A DNA stretch of 40,668 bases from Phoronis australis (taxonomy: Eukaryota > Phoronida > Phoronidae). Location of the stretch: positions 117,913-158,580 of the forward strand of contig NMRA01000509.1 of the NCBI GenBank assembly GCA_002633005.1, written 5' to 3'. This document shows positions 22,722 through 32,601 of the stretch, in pieces. Position 1 is the stretch's first letter; each line of letters starts with the position of its first letter. A program made the translations under genes and the position numbers. The notes under the pieces are model-generated. The model ran no database searches, was not told the DNA's origin, and saw only the letters and a list, made by a program, of their open reading frames with translations.

Positions 22722-23128
22722 TTTTTTTTCCAGATTAAGTTTTTTTTATTTTCTCTTGCATGGGTATTTACAATTTACACGAAACAATAAACAATACAGT
22801 ATACAAGTACATTAGTTGCAACAAATTATCGTCAAGTATCACAATTTGGTATACAGAACAGAAATACAGATATGTAAGAAAAAAATCAAGCCATTCTCAC
22901 CCTTAACATACACGCCACACGCACCCGCCCCCCAACTTACTCTTAGTAGGATGTTGTCAGGCAAAAGTTATGGTTAACCACTTTCTCCAGGTTGCATGGT
23001 ATTCATCTAAATTACCATTATTTAATAAAATCCTTCTTTGAATATAAAATTCTCTTTCTAATATCTTAAGGAACTGACAGAAACTGGGGATTATTTTTTT
23101 ACACCTGGATAGGTAAATAAAATGTTTT
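22722..23128 (-). mobile_element. 5'-truncated LINE, 3' end only
   Basis: On the minus strand this ~407-bp insert opens directly in a reading frame with KHFIYLSRCKKIIPSFCQFL, continues through LEREFYIQRR and DEYHATWRKWLTITFA to a stop near 22970, then a 3' UTR with AATAAA and a poly(A) tail next to the target repeat. The peptide resembles the C-terminus of L1/Tx1-like LINE ORF2 proteins. The insert ends exactly where the flanking 151-bp repeats begin, so it is a 5'-truncated target-primed insertion. Confidence 0.8.
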
Positions 23129-23279
23129 AATCGGTATATGAACTTTAAATCACATTTACCAAACCAACATTTATCTTAAAACATGTTATATCTTAGAACA
23201 TTTCATAGCTCATAAACTCTAATGAGACTTACAGAAATTGCTCCCTTTGATCTTATCCAGGCATGAACATCCAATTCTT
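23129..23279. repeat. Right 151-bp direct repeat flanking the LINE insertion
   Basis: Second copy of 22571-22721, immediately at the truncated 5' side of the LINE. Confidence 0.9.
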
Positions 23280-23881
23280 GTTTCGTGTATCAGTATGATC
23301 CTTGTCAGTGACTGAACACACTCCTCGAAACTCTACAGACTCGGTGATCTGCCTAAAATACTTGATTCTCCAAAGTTACTGAGCTTCCTCGTCTCCTAAC
23401 TTTTTCTTTTGAGAATGACGCTTATGTTTGCTCCAGAATTATTTATACTCTAAGATATGACTAAACATCACATGGACACTGGTCAAGGCATAAGTACATC
23501 GGTGTGGGTGTTTCTTAGAATCAACCCACCTAAGTTGACCACTCCAAAACATATTTTGATGATCATATCTTGTTTGTCAGAACTACACTGAGAACTTAGC
23601 AGAACTAAAGCTTTTCTGAAGAAATTGCGCAATACTCAAGTTTACCACAACAAGTTGTTTACAATAACAAGTGCTGTTCTAAAATATTTGTGACTTTCAA
23701 AATAGTTAACTGATATTAATTAACACATTTATTCATAAATTCAATTATCGATAAACCGTTACATAATTCAAACATTTTCCATCAAAAATGTTACAGATAA
23801 TAGTTATCACATGTGCAGAAGTGTTGTGGAATCCATGCCACTTTTGAACTAGTTACCTTGAGATCATTCTGGGACGCCATG

Positions 23882-24662
23882 CTACTGCAACATAGCCACC
23901 CACTGATGCAAATTCTTCTCAAGATCGTCTGCCAGATCAGCAAACTCTTGAGACAGTTCACATTCCTCCTTAAGTGCCAAGGCTTTGGCGTGTTTTACCA
24001 GCGTGTGGATATCGTAAGGTAGTAAGACGATGCTAGCTACTCCACCGGCAATATGAACTGCACGCAGGAGAGGACTGGTTGCCTAGCTTGAATACAGTAA
24101 GTGCCACATCATCTCCCACCCCGGCCGCTAGTTTAATGCCAGTCTCAACAATTGTCTTTACAGAGGCTCCGGTTGAGACTGTTCCTAGGGCAATAGTTGC
24201 AAAATTCTTAAGGGATCTTGGCATGTCCTCGATCTTGGTCTTCGTCATTTCCAGTCTGTGTTCTTTCTGAAGCACGTCAAATAAAAGCAACAACTCCTCC
24301 ACCAGTTGATGGTCTTTCTTCATTAATTTGTTTCGCGTCTTTTTAAGTCTTCTCTTTTGAAACATCTCGCCGATGGAGGCTCCGAACCCTGTAACCCCCC
24401 CAGACCCGGCAATTGCAGTGCCAACAATTCCCAGAACTAAACTGGCTCCAAACGTGACGAATGATGCTGCAAAACCGCCTATGGCAAGCCCTCCGCCGAC
24501 TATACTCGCCACAGCTCCAGTCGTCTTTGCGATGCGAACGTCCCGGTTGATTTGGCCCAATTCAATCACCATCTGCCTAAGCTGTTTTATAACACCCCTC
24601 CTAGTTTCTACCCATTGTTTTCCAACCTTTTCAATCTCTTGCATCAGTTCTTCAAGTGGCAT
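23882..24662 (-). CDS. Apolipoprotein-L-like protein, frameshifted near the C-terminus
   Basis: One exon-like frame from ATG at 24662. After a basic amphipathic start it shows RIAKTTGAVASIVGGGLAIG and a long Gly/Ala-rich hydrophobic stretch (residues ~45-100), then a charged helix RRLKKTRNKLMKKDHQLVEE and TGIKLAAGVGDDVALTVFKL, the order of an ApoL domain (PF05461), a membrane-inserting helical module. The listed frame then ends early, but one base over (24067 down to the stop at 23882-23884) the expected continuation reads LRAVHIAGGVASIVLLPYDI and ends EKNLHQWVAMLQ. So a single-base indel near 24068 splits the gene. It is either a recent pseudogene or a sequencing error. CCATTTAG just upstream could be an acceptor for a 5' exon. 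Confidence 0.8.
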
Positions 24663-24898
24663 ATTTCGTTGTTTCTAAATGGTAAATTAAGACATAGTTA
24701 AAATCGTTGAAGTAACTGCAATATATCGGAGAATTTATAGGGTTACATGCCAGTGTCATTTTCAGTACTGCGCGAAGTGAACGCCTGATGGAGAGTGCAT
24801 ACACGTACATGTACATGTACAGTATACAATGCTTACCTCTTGTGCAAATAAGTGTAAGGCCTACACTGTATTGTGTAAAATTGGTGGCTTAGATAATT
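24663..24898. other. Upstream region of the ApoL-like gene
   Basis: Contains an alternating CATGTACATGTACATGTACA run near 24808. No gene was recognised. Confidence 0.35.
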
Positions 24899-25156
24899 AC
24901 TCTGCGCGTGTAAGCGCAGAGTACTGTTGTTCCTGGGTTTTCTTCAATTTTATTCTTATTCTTATTCTTCTTATTCTTCTTATTACTCTGCGCGTGTAAG
25001 CGCAGTGTACTGTTGTTCCTGGGTTTTCTTCAATTTTATTCTTATTCTTATTCTTCTTATTCTTCTTATTACTCTTCGCGTGTAAGCGCAGAGTACTGTT
25101 GTTCCTGGGTTTTCTTCAATTTTATTTTATTCTTCTTCTTATACTTCTTCCGACCA
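24899..25156 (+). repeat. Three 86-bp hairpin repeats
   Basis: Units start at 24899, 24985 and 25071. Each opens with a hairpin (arms ACTCTGCGC and GCGCAGAGT around GTGTAA; the second and third copies have one change) followed by CTGTTGTTCCTGGGTTTTC and a TTCTTATTC-rich tract. They lead into the first 1.19-kb unit and may be reiterated 5' ends of the same element. Confidence 0.85.
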
Positions 25157-26319
25157 ACTTTGAGGCTTAATAACTCCAAATTGGGTGCAGGTACGGTCTT
25201 TAAATTCAGCATATGACTTTTGACAGTTTATAAATCTTGATTGGTTATAATCATATTCCATATTGCACCGGAAGAGGTCGTTTGGTGCAGAGTCATATAA
25301 TTTTCAAAATGCTACTCCTCCTTCAGTTTTAAAGCTATCTTTTTCAAATTCGGTGCACAGGTATATGTCAACATGACAATTTAAAAAATTACTTTTCTAA
25401 GTAATCAGGTCGTCCAATCAGGTGAAATAGGTCAAAGGTCATTAGCTGCAAACTAAAATTTTGAGCTAGACACTTCAAATTGACAGGTCTGGTTGCCACA
25501 GGTAAATCAAATCGGAATCCAAAGTTTCAGGTCATTTAGTGCAAACATGGGGTCATTAGGTGCATTTTTCTTCTGAAAATTTGACCTTTTCAATCAGCTA
25601 GTACATTTGTATTCTGATGTGTCAACCGTTGGACAACTGTGATTCTCAGCGTTAAACACATTTTCCATGGGCTTTGCAATAATTCTCCTAAAAATTCTTA
25701 AAATGCACTGGATAAGGTCAATTAATGCAAAGGTCATGTAACGTTCAAAATAATATATCTCTTACGTTTTTCAAGGAATTGTTTTCAATTTCAGCACACT
25801 GGTGTAAGTCAACATGCCAAGTGAATACCCTACTTTACTTCGCAATAGGCTTAACCAATCAGAAAAATAGGTCAAAGGTCATTGAGTGCAAACTAAAATT
25901 TTGAGCTAGAGAATTCAGAATTACGTATCTGTTTACTAAGTTCGATTGAGTTTGAATTCTAAATTTTCAGGTCATTTGGTGCACCCATGGGGTCATTAGG
26001 TGCATTTTTCTTCTGAAAGTTTGACCACTTCATTCATCGTGTATTCTGAAGTGCTTAATGTAAAACATCTGTGATTATTAGCATTAACCACACTTTTAAT
26101 CGAGTTAGCAATTACTCCCTCATCGGGGCTCATAATGCACCGCAAGAGGTCAATTAGTGGAAAGGTCATCAAAAAATTAATATGTAATTTCTCCTACAAT
26201 TTTAAAGAATGCCTTTTCATATTGGTAAACGGGTTGCTGTCAGTAACTTCCCATAATAATTCCAGTAATACGCACGTGCAGAGTCCGTTATTGTCACGCC
26301 GTGACAATAATCTTTCTAG
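25118..26319 (+). mobile_element. Helitron-like unit, copy 1
   Basis: A non-coding unit that starts in a TTCTTATTCTTCTTCCGACC tract and ends with the perfect palindrome ATTGTCACG-C-CGTGACAAT (26290-26308), then a few bases and CTAG|T (26316-26319). A subterminal hairpin followed by CTRR before a T is the 3' end pattern of Helitrons. Internally it is a dimer: two ~440-bp halves share AGGTCAAAGGTCA (25429, 25869) and GGGGTCATTAGGTGCATTTT. The 5' border is uncertain and no Rep/helicase is encoded. Confidence 0.5.
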
Positions 26320-27507
26320 TTCTTATTCTTCTTATTCTTCTTCCGACCAACTTTGAGGCTTAATAACTCCAAATTGGTTGCAGGTACAGTCTTTAAATTC
26401 TGCATGCCACTTTTGACAGTACATAAATTTTGATTCGTTATATAATCATATTCCTTTTTGCACCGGAAGAGGTCATTTGGTGCAAAGGTCATGTAATTTT
26501 CAAAATGCTACTCCTTCTTCATTTTTAAAGCTATTCTTTTAAAATTCGGTGCACAGGTATAAGTCAATAAGTCAAATTAAAAAAAAAATCTATGTAATCG
26601 GGTCATCCAATCAGGTGAAATAAGTCAAAGGTTAATAAGTGCAAACTAAATTTTTGAGTAAGACACTTCAAATTGACAGGTCTGATTGGAACAGGTAATT
26701 CAATTCGAAATCCAAAGTTTCAGGTCATTTAGTGCAAACAATGGGTCATTAGGTGCATTTTTCTTCTGAAAATTTGACCTTTTCAATCAGCAAGTATTCT
26801 GATGTGTCAATCGTCAGACAATTGTGATTCTCAGCATTAAACACATTTTTCATAGGCTTTTCATTTATTTTCCTAAAGATGCTTACAATGCACCGGATAG
26901 GGTCAAGTAGTGCAAAGGTCATGTAACGTTCAAAATCTTATATCTCTTACGTTTTTCAAGTTCTTTTCAATTTCAGCACATTGGGGTAAGTCAACATGCC
27001 AATTGAATACCCTATTTTACTTCGCAATAGGCTTAACCAATCAGAAAAAATAGGTCAAAAGTTATTGTGTGCAAACGAAAATTTTGAGCAAGAGACTTCA
27101 AAATTACATATCTGTTTACTAAGTGCGATTGAGTTTGAATTCTAAATTTTCAGGTTATTTGGTGTACCCATTTGGTCATTAGGTGCATTTTTTCTTCTGA
27201 AAGTTTGACCAATTCATTCATTTTGTATTCTGAAGTGCTTAAAGTACAGTGTACAACAACTGTGATTTTTAACATGAACCACACTTTTAATCGAGTTAAC
27301 AATTACTCCCTCATCGGGGCTCATAATGCACCGGAAGAGGTCAATTAGTGAAAAGGTCATCAAAAAATTAATGTGTAATTTCTCCTACAATTTTAAAGAA
27401 TTCCTTTTCATATTGGTAAACGGGTTGCTGTCAGTAACTTTTCATAATAATTCCAGTAATACGTACGCTCAGAGTCCGTTATTGTCACGCCGTGACAATC
27501 TTTCTAG
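26320..27507 (+). mobile_element. Helitron-like unit, copy 2 (head-to-tail)
   Basis: Begins right after CTAG of copy 1 with TTCTTATTCTTCTTATTCTTC, matches copy 1 throughout at a spacing of about 1191-1193 bp with moderate divergence, and ends at its own palindrome (27481-27499) and CTAG (27504-27507). A direct head-to-tail join at the terminus is what rolling-circle replication would leave. Confidence 0.5.
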
Positions 27508-27824
27508 TTGCTTTGCTCTACGTGTATAGCGACATCATTGTCATTAGGAGCTTCGATGGATAACAATACGGCACTTGCTAATCGGTCAAACACTGCGATT
27601 ACATCTTCTTTGGTACCAATATATTTCTTTAAGTTTTGTGGAGTTTGCAGAAGATGCCGTGGAATACTCCAGACCGAATGTCATTGTCTGATTTGCATGG
27701 TATTTAAAACGAGTGTGACTGGGAGCACCGAATTTCGACCATATTGGGAAAGACTTGTCGCCTTCTCGTTAAAAGAAGCTGAACTAACTTCGTGAGGAGT
27801 TCCGCTCAATAAGTGGGGAAAGCT
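27504..27824 (-). pseudogene. Protein-like fragment of unknown family with one in-frame TGA
   Basis: On the minus strand 107 codons are open except for one TGA at 27681-27683. The two halves read like protein (FNEKATSLSQYGRNSVLPVT; LKKYIGTKEDVIAVFDRLAS then IEAPNDNDVAIHVEQ). I do not recognise the family and see no ATG at the start or clear splice sites. The stop overlaps the CTAG end of the Helitron-like unit, so it may be gene sequence cut by that insertion. Confidence 0.3.
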
Positions 27825-27899
27825 TTACGATTGGTCTAAATAGTTAGCAGAACTCTTTTCAGAAAAGCATTGCAAATGCATCGCAAATTGTGTTCTTTT

Positions 27900-29520
27900 A
27901 GGGTTGTTTATTTGTATCATTAAAATGGCCAACTAGATGGCCAAAAACGTCCAATCCAACCAAAAAAACGGGAACATATTGCTTCTTTAATAGAAAACTA
28001 TTCACCAAGTTTCATAAAAATGTGTCAAGGAACTTCAGAGAAACAAAGGAAAACGAAATAATGTGAAATTGCCAAAAACGGCACAACGCTCATTGAGTAC
28101 GCCTGAAAGTCGTCATCGTCTGTTGTTAGCTTCATATAAATACACTAACTAAATTTAATAAAGATACTGCTGTAGGTTTAAGAGATACAGGTGCGGGCGC
28201 AAAATAAAACAAAAATGGCACTAGGAGGCGCCACAGTATTTGAATTCGTCAACGTCAACCGTCCTCTTGACACCGAGAACATACAAGCTAATTTTCAAAA
28301 CCATCCGTAGAATGACTTGGTTGATAGAGGGATGGACGCCAAAAAACAGAGTCGAAAACAGCAAAAATGGCCACTGGGTGGCGCACAATACCTCGATTCC
28401 ATCCGATAACGGGAGGACACCGTCATGTCACCAATAGATGCCTATATTCAAAATATGAAAATCCGTTGAGGACCTTTGAAGATACAGAAGTAAACGCAAA
28501 AAAACTAAAATTGCCACTAGGGGGCAAACCGATAGTAAGATCTGTCCGAAAGTCGTCGTCATCTGCTGTAAATACACTTGCTAAATTTAGTAAAGTTCCT
28601 GCAAAAGGTTTAGGAGATATAGCCATGTGCGCAAAACACAAAACTGCCACTAGGAGGTCCCACGGTAGTCAAAGTCGTCGGAAAATCATCGTCAGCCTTC
28701 CACTTTATAGTAACAATATACATGCTAATTTTCACAATAATCCTGAAAGCGGTTTGGTTGATAGAGGGGTGGATGCCAAAAACAGACTTAAAAACCGGTA
28801 AAGATAGCCACTAGGTGGCTCAAACTATGTCGAATCACGTCGAATCTATCTGAAAACGGGAAGATAGCATCATCTCACCAATACATACGTATATGTGAAA
28901 TTTTATGAAAATACGTTGAGGACCATTGAAGATACAGATGTAAACGCAAACAAAAATTTCCACTAGGAGGCACACCAGCTGCCAGATCCGTCCAAAAGTC
29001 ATTGTCATCCGTTGTCAACATCATAAAAATACACTTATTACTGTAGCGATCCTGCAAATGGTTAAGGAGATACAGCCATAGGCGTAAAAAACAAAACTGC
29101 CACTAGGAGGCACCACAGTAGTCGAAGTGGTCGGAAAATCATCGAAAGCCGTCCTCTTTATAGTAAGAACATACGTGCCAATTTTCACAATCATCTTTAG
29201 AACGGTTTGGTTGTCATAGGGGTGGAAGCAAAAAAACAGACTCGAAAACAGTAAAAAAATGGCCACTAGGTGGCGCAAATTAAGTCGAATCCATCCGAAA
29301 ACGGGAGGATAGGGACACCGATGTAGGTGCCTGTATACCAGATCTATGAAAATACGTTGAGGACCTTTGTAGATACGGAGATAAACATAAGAAATAAAAT
29401 TGCCACTAGGGGGCACACCGGTAGCCGGATTGGTCCGAAAGTTTGCTCATGCCGTCCCATCCAGGAAAGAAACACATGGAATATTTCATGATCATACGTC
29501 AACGGGTTTTGGAGATAGAG
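27900..29520 (+). repeat. Higher-order tandem array of ~147-bp monomers bearing CTCF-like motifs
   Basis: Eleven related monomers follow one another in the order B-C-A-B-C-A-B-C-A-B-C. Motif starts are ~27929, ~28072, 28218, 28371, 28514, 28647, 28808, 28960, 29100, 29263 and 29403, so spacings are 133-163 bp and the three-monomer period is 429-455 bp. Each monomer has an A-rich arm (GACGCCAAAAAACAGAC-like) before the motif and TCCGAAAGTCGTC-like sequence after it. Open frames here (for example 28367-28801) are repeat artefacts. Confidence 0.9.
28218..29416 (+). promoter_or_regulatory. Nine co-oriented CTCF-consensus-like motifs
   Basis: Against CCASYAGRKGGCRS: 29263-29276 (CCACTAGGTGGCGC) and 29403-29416 (CCACTAGGGGGCAC) match at all 14 positions; 28371 (CCACTGGGTGGCGC), 28514, 28808, 28960 and 29100 match at 13; 28218 at 12; 28647 at 11. 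All point the same way. Binding is inferred from the motif only. Confidence 0.55.
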
Positions 29521-29523
29521 CAT

Positions 29524-29592
29524 CGGACGCTGGATGCCGGACACCAGACGGACGCCAGACGGACGCCGGACGGACGCCGGATGGACGGGGAT
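29524..29592 (+). repeat. GGACGCC-type minisatellite
   Basis: About six imperfect 10-11 bp units such as GGACGCCAGAC and GGACGCCGGAC. It directly follows the last monomer of the array and probably marks the 3' end of that repeat family. Confidence 0.8.
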
Positions 29593-32181
29593 GACGGCAT
29601 AATGCGTCCACATATACATGTAAGTATGTTGGCACATAAAATGGTTGGATTAAAACACGGAGTTGGCCAACTGAACTCCGCTGCATTGGGAAACGTTAAT
29701 TCGCTACATGTACTTCGAGTGGAAGAGTAATCGCTAGTAGGTTGCAACATCAGTCATTCGAGATTCCAAGTGACATTCGTCATTGTCTCCTGCCGCGTTT
29801 TCTAGTGTAGTTAGCTGCAATATATCCGAGAAATGTCTCAACCGATTTTAAATTAGTAATTAAATGATTTAATAAAATAGTCTAACTAAACTTTATAAAA
29901 TACAGTTAGTGACCAACATCTGTATAGTGTGAATAATAGATTGGATACAAATTGACCGCCAAAACTACAATTATTTCTTTTTCATTATAGGTCACCCACA
30001 CCAAACTGTGAACTTTGGCAGTAAGAACCCGCGGCTGTCAGCGCACGATTTTCAACAGGCAAACAAATACATGTAATTCCGGTTCTAATGGGATTGAGTT
30101 TAACTTGATTGCAAGAGTTAATTAAAGGACAGAAAAACATCAGAGAAGAAAAAGTTTTTTTGAAAAGTAAATGACTCTGGTGGTTTTGAGAGCGTGTATG
30201 ATAATTTGCCGAAAAGCCTCCGGCGCGTCGTAGTCCAATGGGTGACTACCGTTTGTGCCAGCTCGCCATTCGCGTGCCTAGTTCAGATGGTGGGACTGTT
30301 TACATTGTCCTGACAACAACATCGTGAGAGCCAAGTAACGTGATCTTTTGAGAATGCTTGGGTTTCACATGGACGTTGATACGAGTGCACTGCAATCGTC
30401 ACCATACGATGCAAGATTGCGTGAATCCGGAAAACACTTGACAGAAAATTTTCAGACTATAGTACAGTGGCAGATTTCTTGGCTAGAAAACAACTCATTG
30501 CTATGGGATTTTGAATTGTAATGCAATCTAGACGTGTACTATTGGCATCGTACAGCGACGCTTTTATTACGGGTACAATGTACTCGTATGATGCACCAAT
30601 ATGAACGATTGCATGTGCTGGCGTTCCATAGTGCTGTGTTCTATGTCTGTACTTACTTGGCTTGCCATTTTGCGTCACATGCGACAATTTATTTTGAGAT
30701 AGCCTTCGTCGACCGTCGTCTGCGCCTTCAGTGTCTTTAGCGTGTCTGTCCCACTGCAATGATCAATTCAGCTTTTATAGCAGGTCATGAACTTTCTGAG
30801 AATCGCGTCTCATTGCAGGTTTCGCTTTTGTTCTTTTTTACGCATCCTAATTCATTGGACGAATCGCTCATATTTCGCACCCAATCTAATAAATGTTATG
30901 AACTCCGCTAATACACCTGTAACATCATTTCCAAAGTCGGATCTATTTACGCCAGCCTCTCCCATGTACATTGCATTGTAAATAAAATTGAAAGTCAGTT
31001 TAAATACGTGTAGGTTTTAACCTGGCCCACCCCCTAGATTCACCTATGCCTTTGAGAATATGGATTTTAAGGCAGTCGAACTGTGGTTTTGGTTTCTCAA
31101 CGAGAATCTTTTCCAGGAAATGATTTACACTTGATCGACCAGCGACAGAATATGACAATAGTCTTGACATTTTATTTGCTTGTCATTGACACTGCAGCAA
31201 CAAGTTTACACATCGCTATCTTTGTTTCGACTGTGCTCTTGTCTAAATATTTTACTCTTATTTGCAATGCTAAAACAGTCAATACGACTGGTCGATCATC
31301 ATTACATCCTAGGAACGTGATTTTGTTAGCTACATAAATTTACCTTTCCTCAACAAATAGTCTCTATTGATTACCCCAAACTGCAATGCGTTTTGTTTGA
31401 GTAGTGCGTTTCTTTGCATCGTTCTCACGATGTATTGCCTTTAGCGAGACCCTAGCGTTCCTGAACTACATGTATAGACAGTCCTTACTGAAAACAGTCT
31501 GTTCGGGCATAAAAGCAAATGACGCACTTTGAATGCAAATATTTTTAGACTGTAGGCAAGCTTTTTGCGTGGTCAGTAAATGGACAGAGTGCTGTAGAGT
31601 ACTTGCAAGCCAAGCTTGAAAAGCAATGAGCGTTATAATAGCCACTCTGTCAAAATTTAACTGACGTGCTTCCCATACAGTGCATTTTAAACTCCTTGAC
31701 TCTATGATGATGCCCGTGTTAACATACATGTACATGTACAGATGCATGGTGCAGAATGGGACACACCAGTGTGTTAATTTATTAAAAAAGTTCATGATTT
31801 CTGTAAATACGTTCTGAGATTGAGATTTAAAGCGCCTGATGAGATGGCTCACGGTGAATGTGGAAGACAATGGTTAATTACAAAATATATGTGTAAACCA
31901 ATTATCTATTGGACAAAACTAATTGATATACATGTATGAGAAAATAGGTACATGTACCCACTGAAGTGTTATGGTATGCTTAGGGAATAAGGTGAAAACG
32001 GTACTTACATTGTACATGTATAACTGGGTACACCGTGTCAGGAATTTTTGTATAGGCACGGTTATGGAGATGTGTCGTTATTTGACCCAGGTAATAGTGT
32101 TGAATTTATTATGGTACTGCATTCAAGCAGAAGTTACTAGATTGTGGCGTACAGGAACGGCAACTGGAAATACATGTAGGT
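29593..32181. other. Intergenic stretch
   Basis: No gene recognised on either strand. ACATGTA occurs repeatedly, and a lone C-tract end (CCCACCCCCTAGATTCACC near 31027) resembles the right end of the element at 13415-13565. Confidence 0.4.
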
Positions 32182-32601
32182 AGTTCAAATAAATATGAAT
32201 TTTATAGTCTTATTAAACGTGATCTTGTTAGCGAGCAATATGTGTATTTTTAAGCTCTTGTGCAGTTTCGATGTTCAGATCGCTCATTTAATATACATGT
32301 AGAAAAAGGTAGACATGTGGGTATCCCTGGAAATGAGAGAATATGCGGCATATGCAACATGGGGGGAATTGAAGATGAGCCTCATTTCACGTGTCGAAAA
32401 AATCTACTACCAGAGCTTGCGAATGTTAACTCTTCTCTTGTTAGGTTATTCATACAGAAAAATCCTGACAATATCCAGCGCCTTGCATTGTATATTCAGA
32501 AGGCTGTGGCTTTAAGAACTGCACTCTGTGTAAACACTCTGAATATACATTTGAATTTATGTATTGAGGTATGTGCAGTCAACGTCCAGGATGTACAATA
32601 A
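32182..32601 (+). pseudogene. LINE reverse-transcriptase C-terminal remnant (zinc-finger region)
   Basis: One frame, interrupted by a TAA near 32254, reads NKYEFYSLIKRDLVSEQYVY then RCSDRSFNIHVEKGRHVGIP and NERICGICNMGGIEDEPHF. The C-x2-C-x9-H-type pattern in RICxxCxxxxIEDExHF is the usual C-terminal motif of many invertebrate LINE polymerases. The rest of the element is not present upstream, so this is an old fragment. Confidence 0.7.

Noticed and set aside
22571-23279. A miniature LTR (TRIM-type) element with 151-bp LTRs
   Set aside because: The interior is a LINE 3' end with poly(A), and the 151-bp repeats do not begin TG or end CA, so they fit a target duplication better.
28367-28801. 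144-codon frame in the monomer array
   Set aside because: It is formed by low-stop repeat sequence; parallel monomers do not keep the frame.
31020-31040. Second copy of the G/C-tract inverted-repeat element
   Set aside because: Only one end-like sequence is present, with no mirrored partner nearby.
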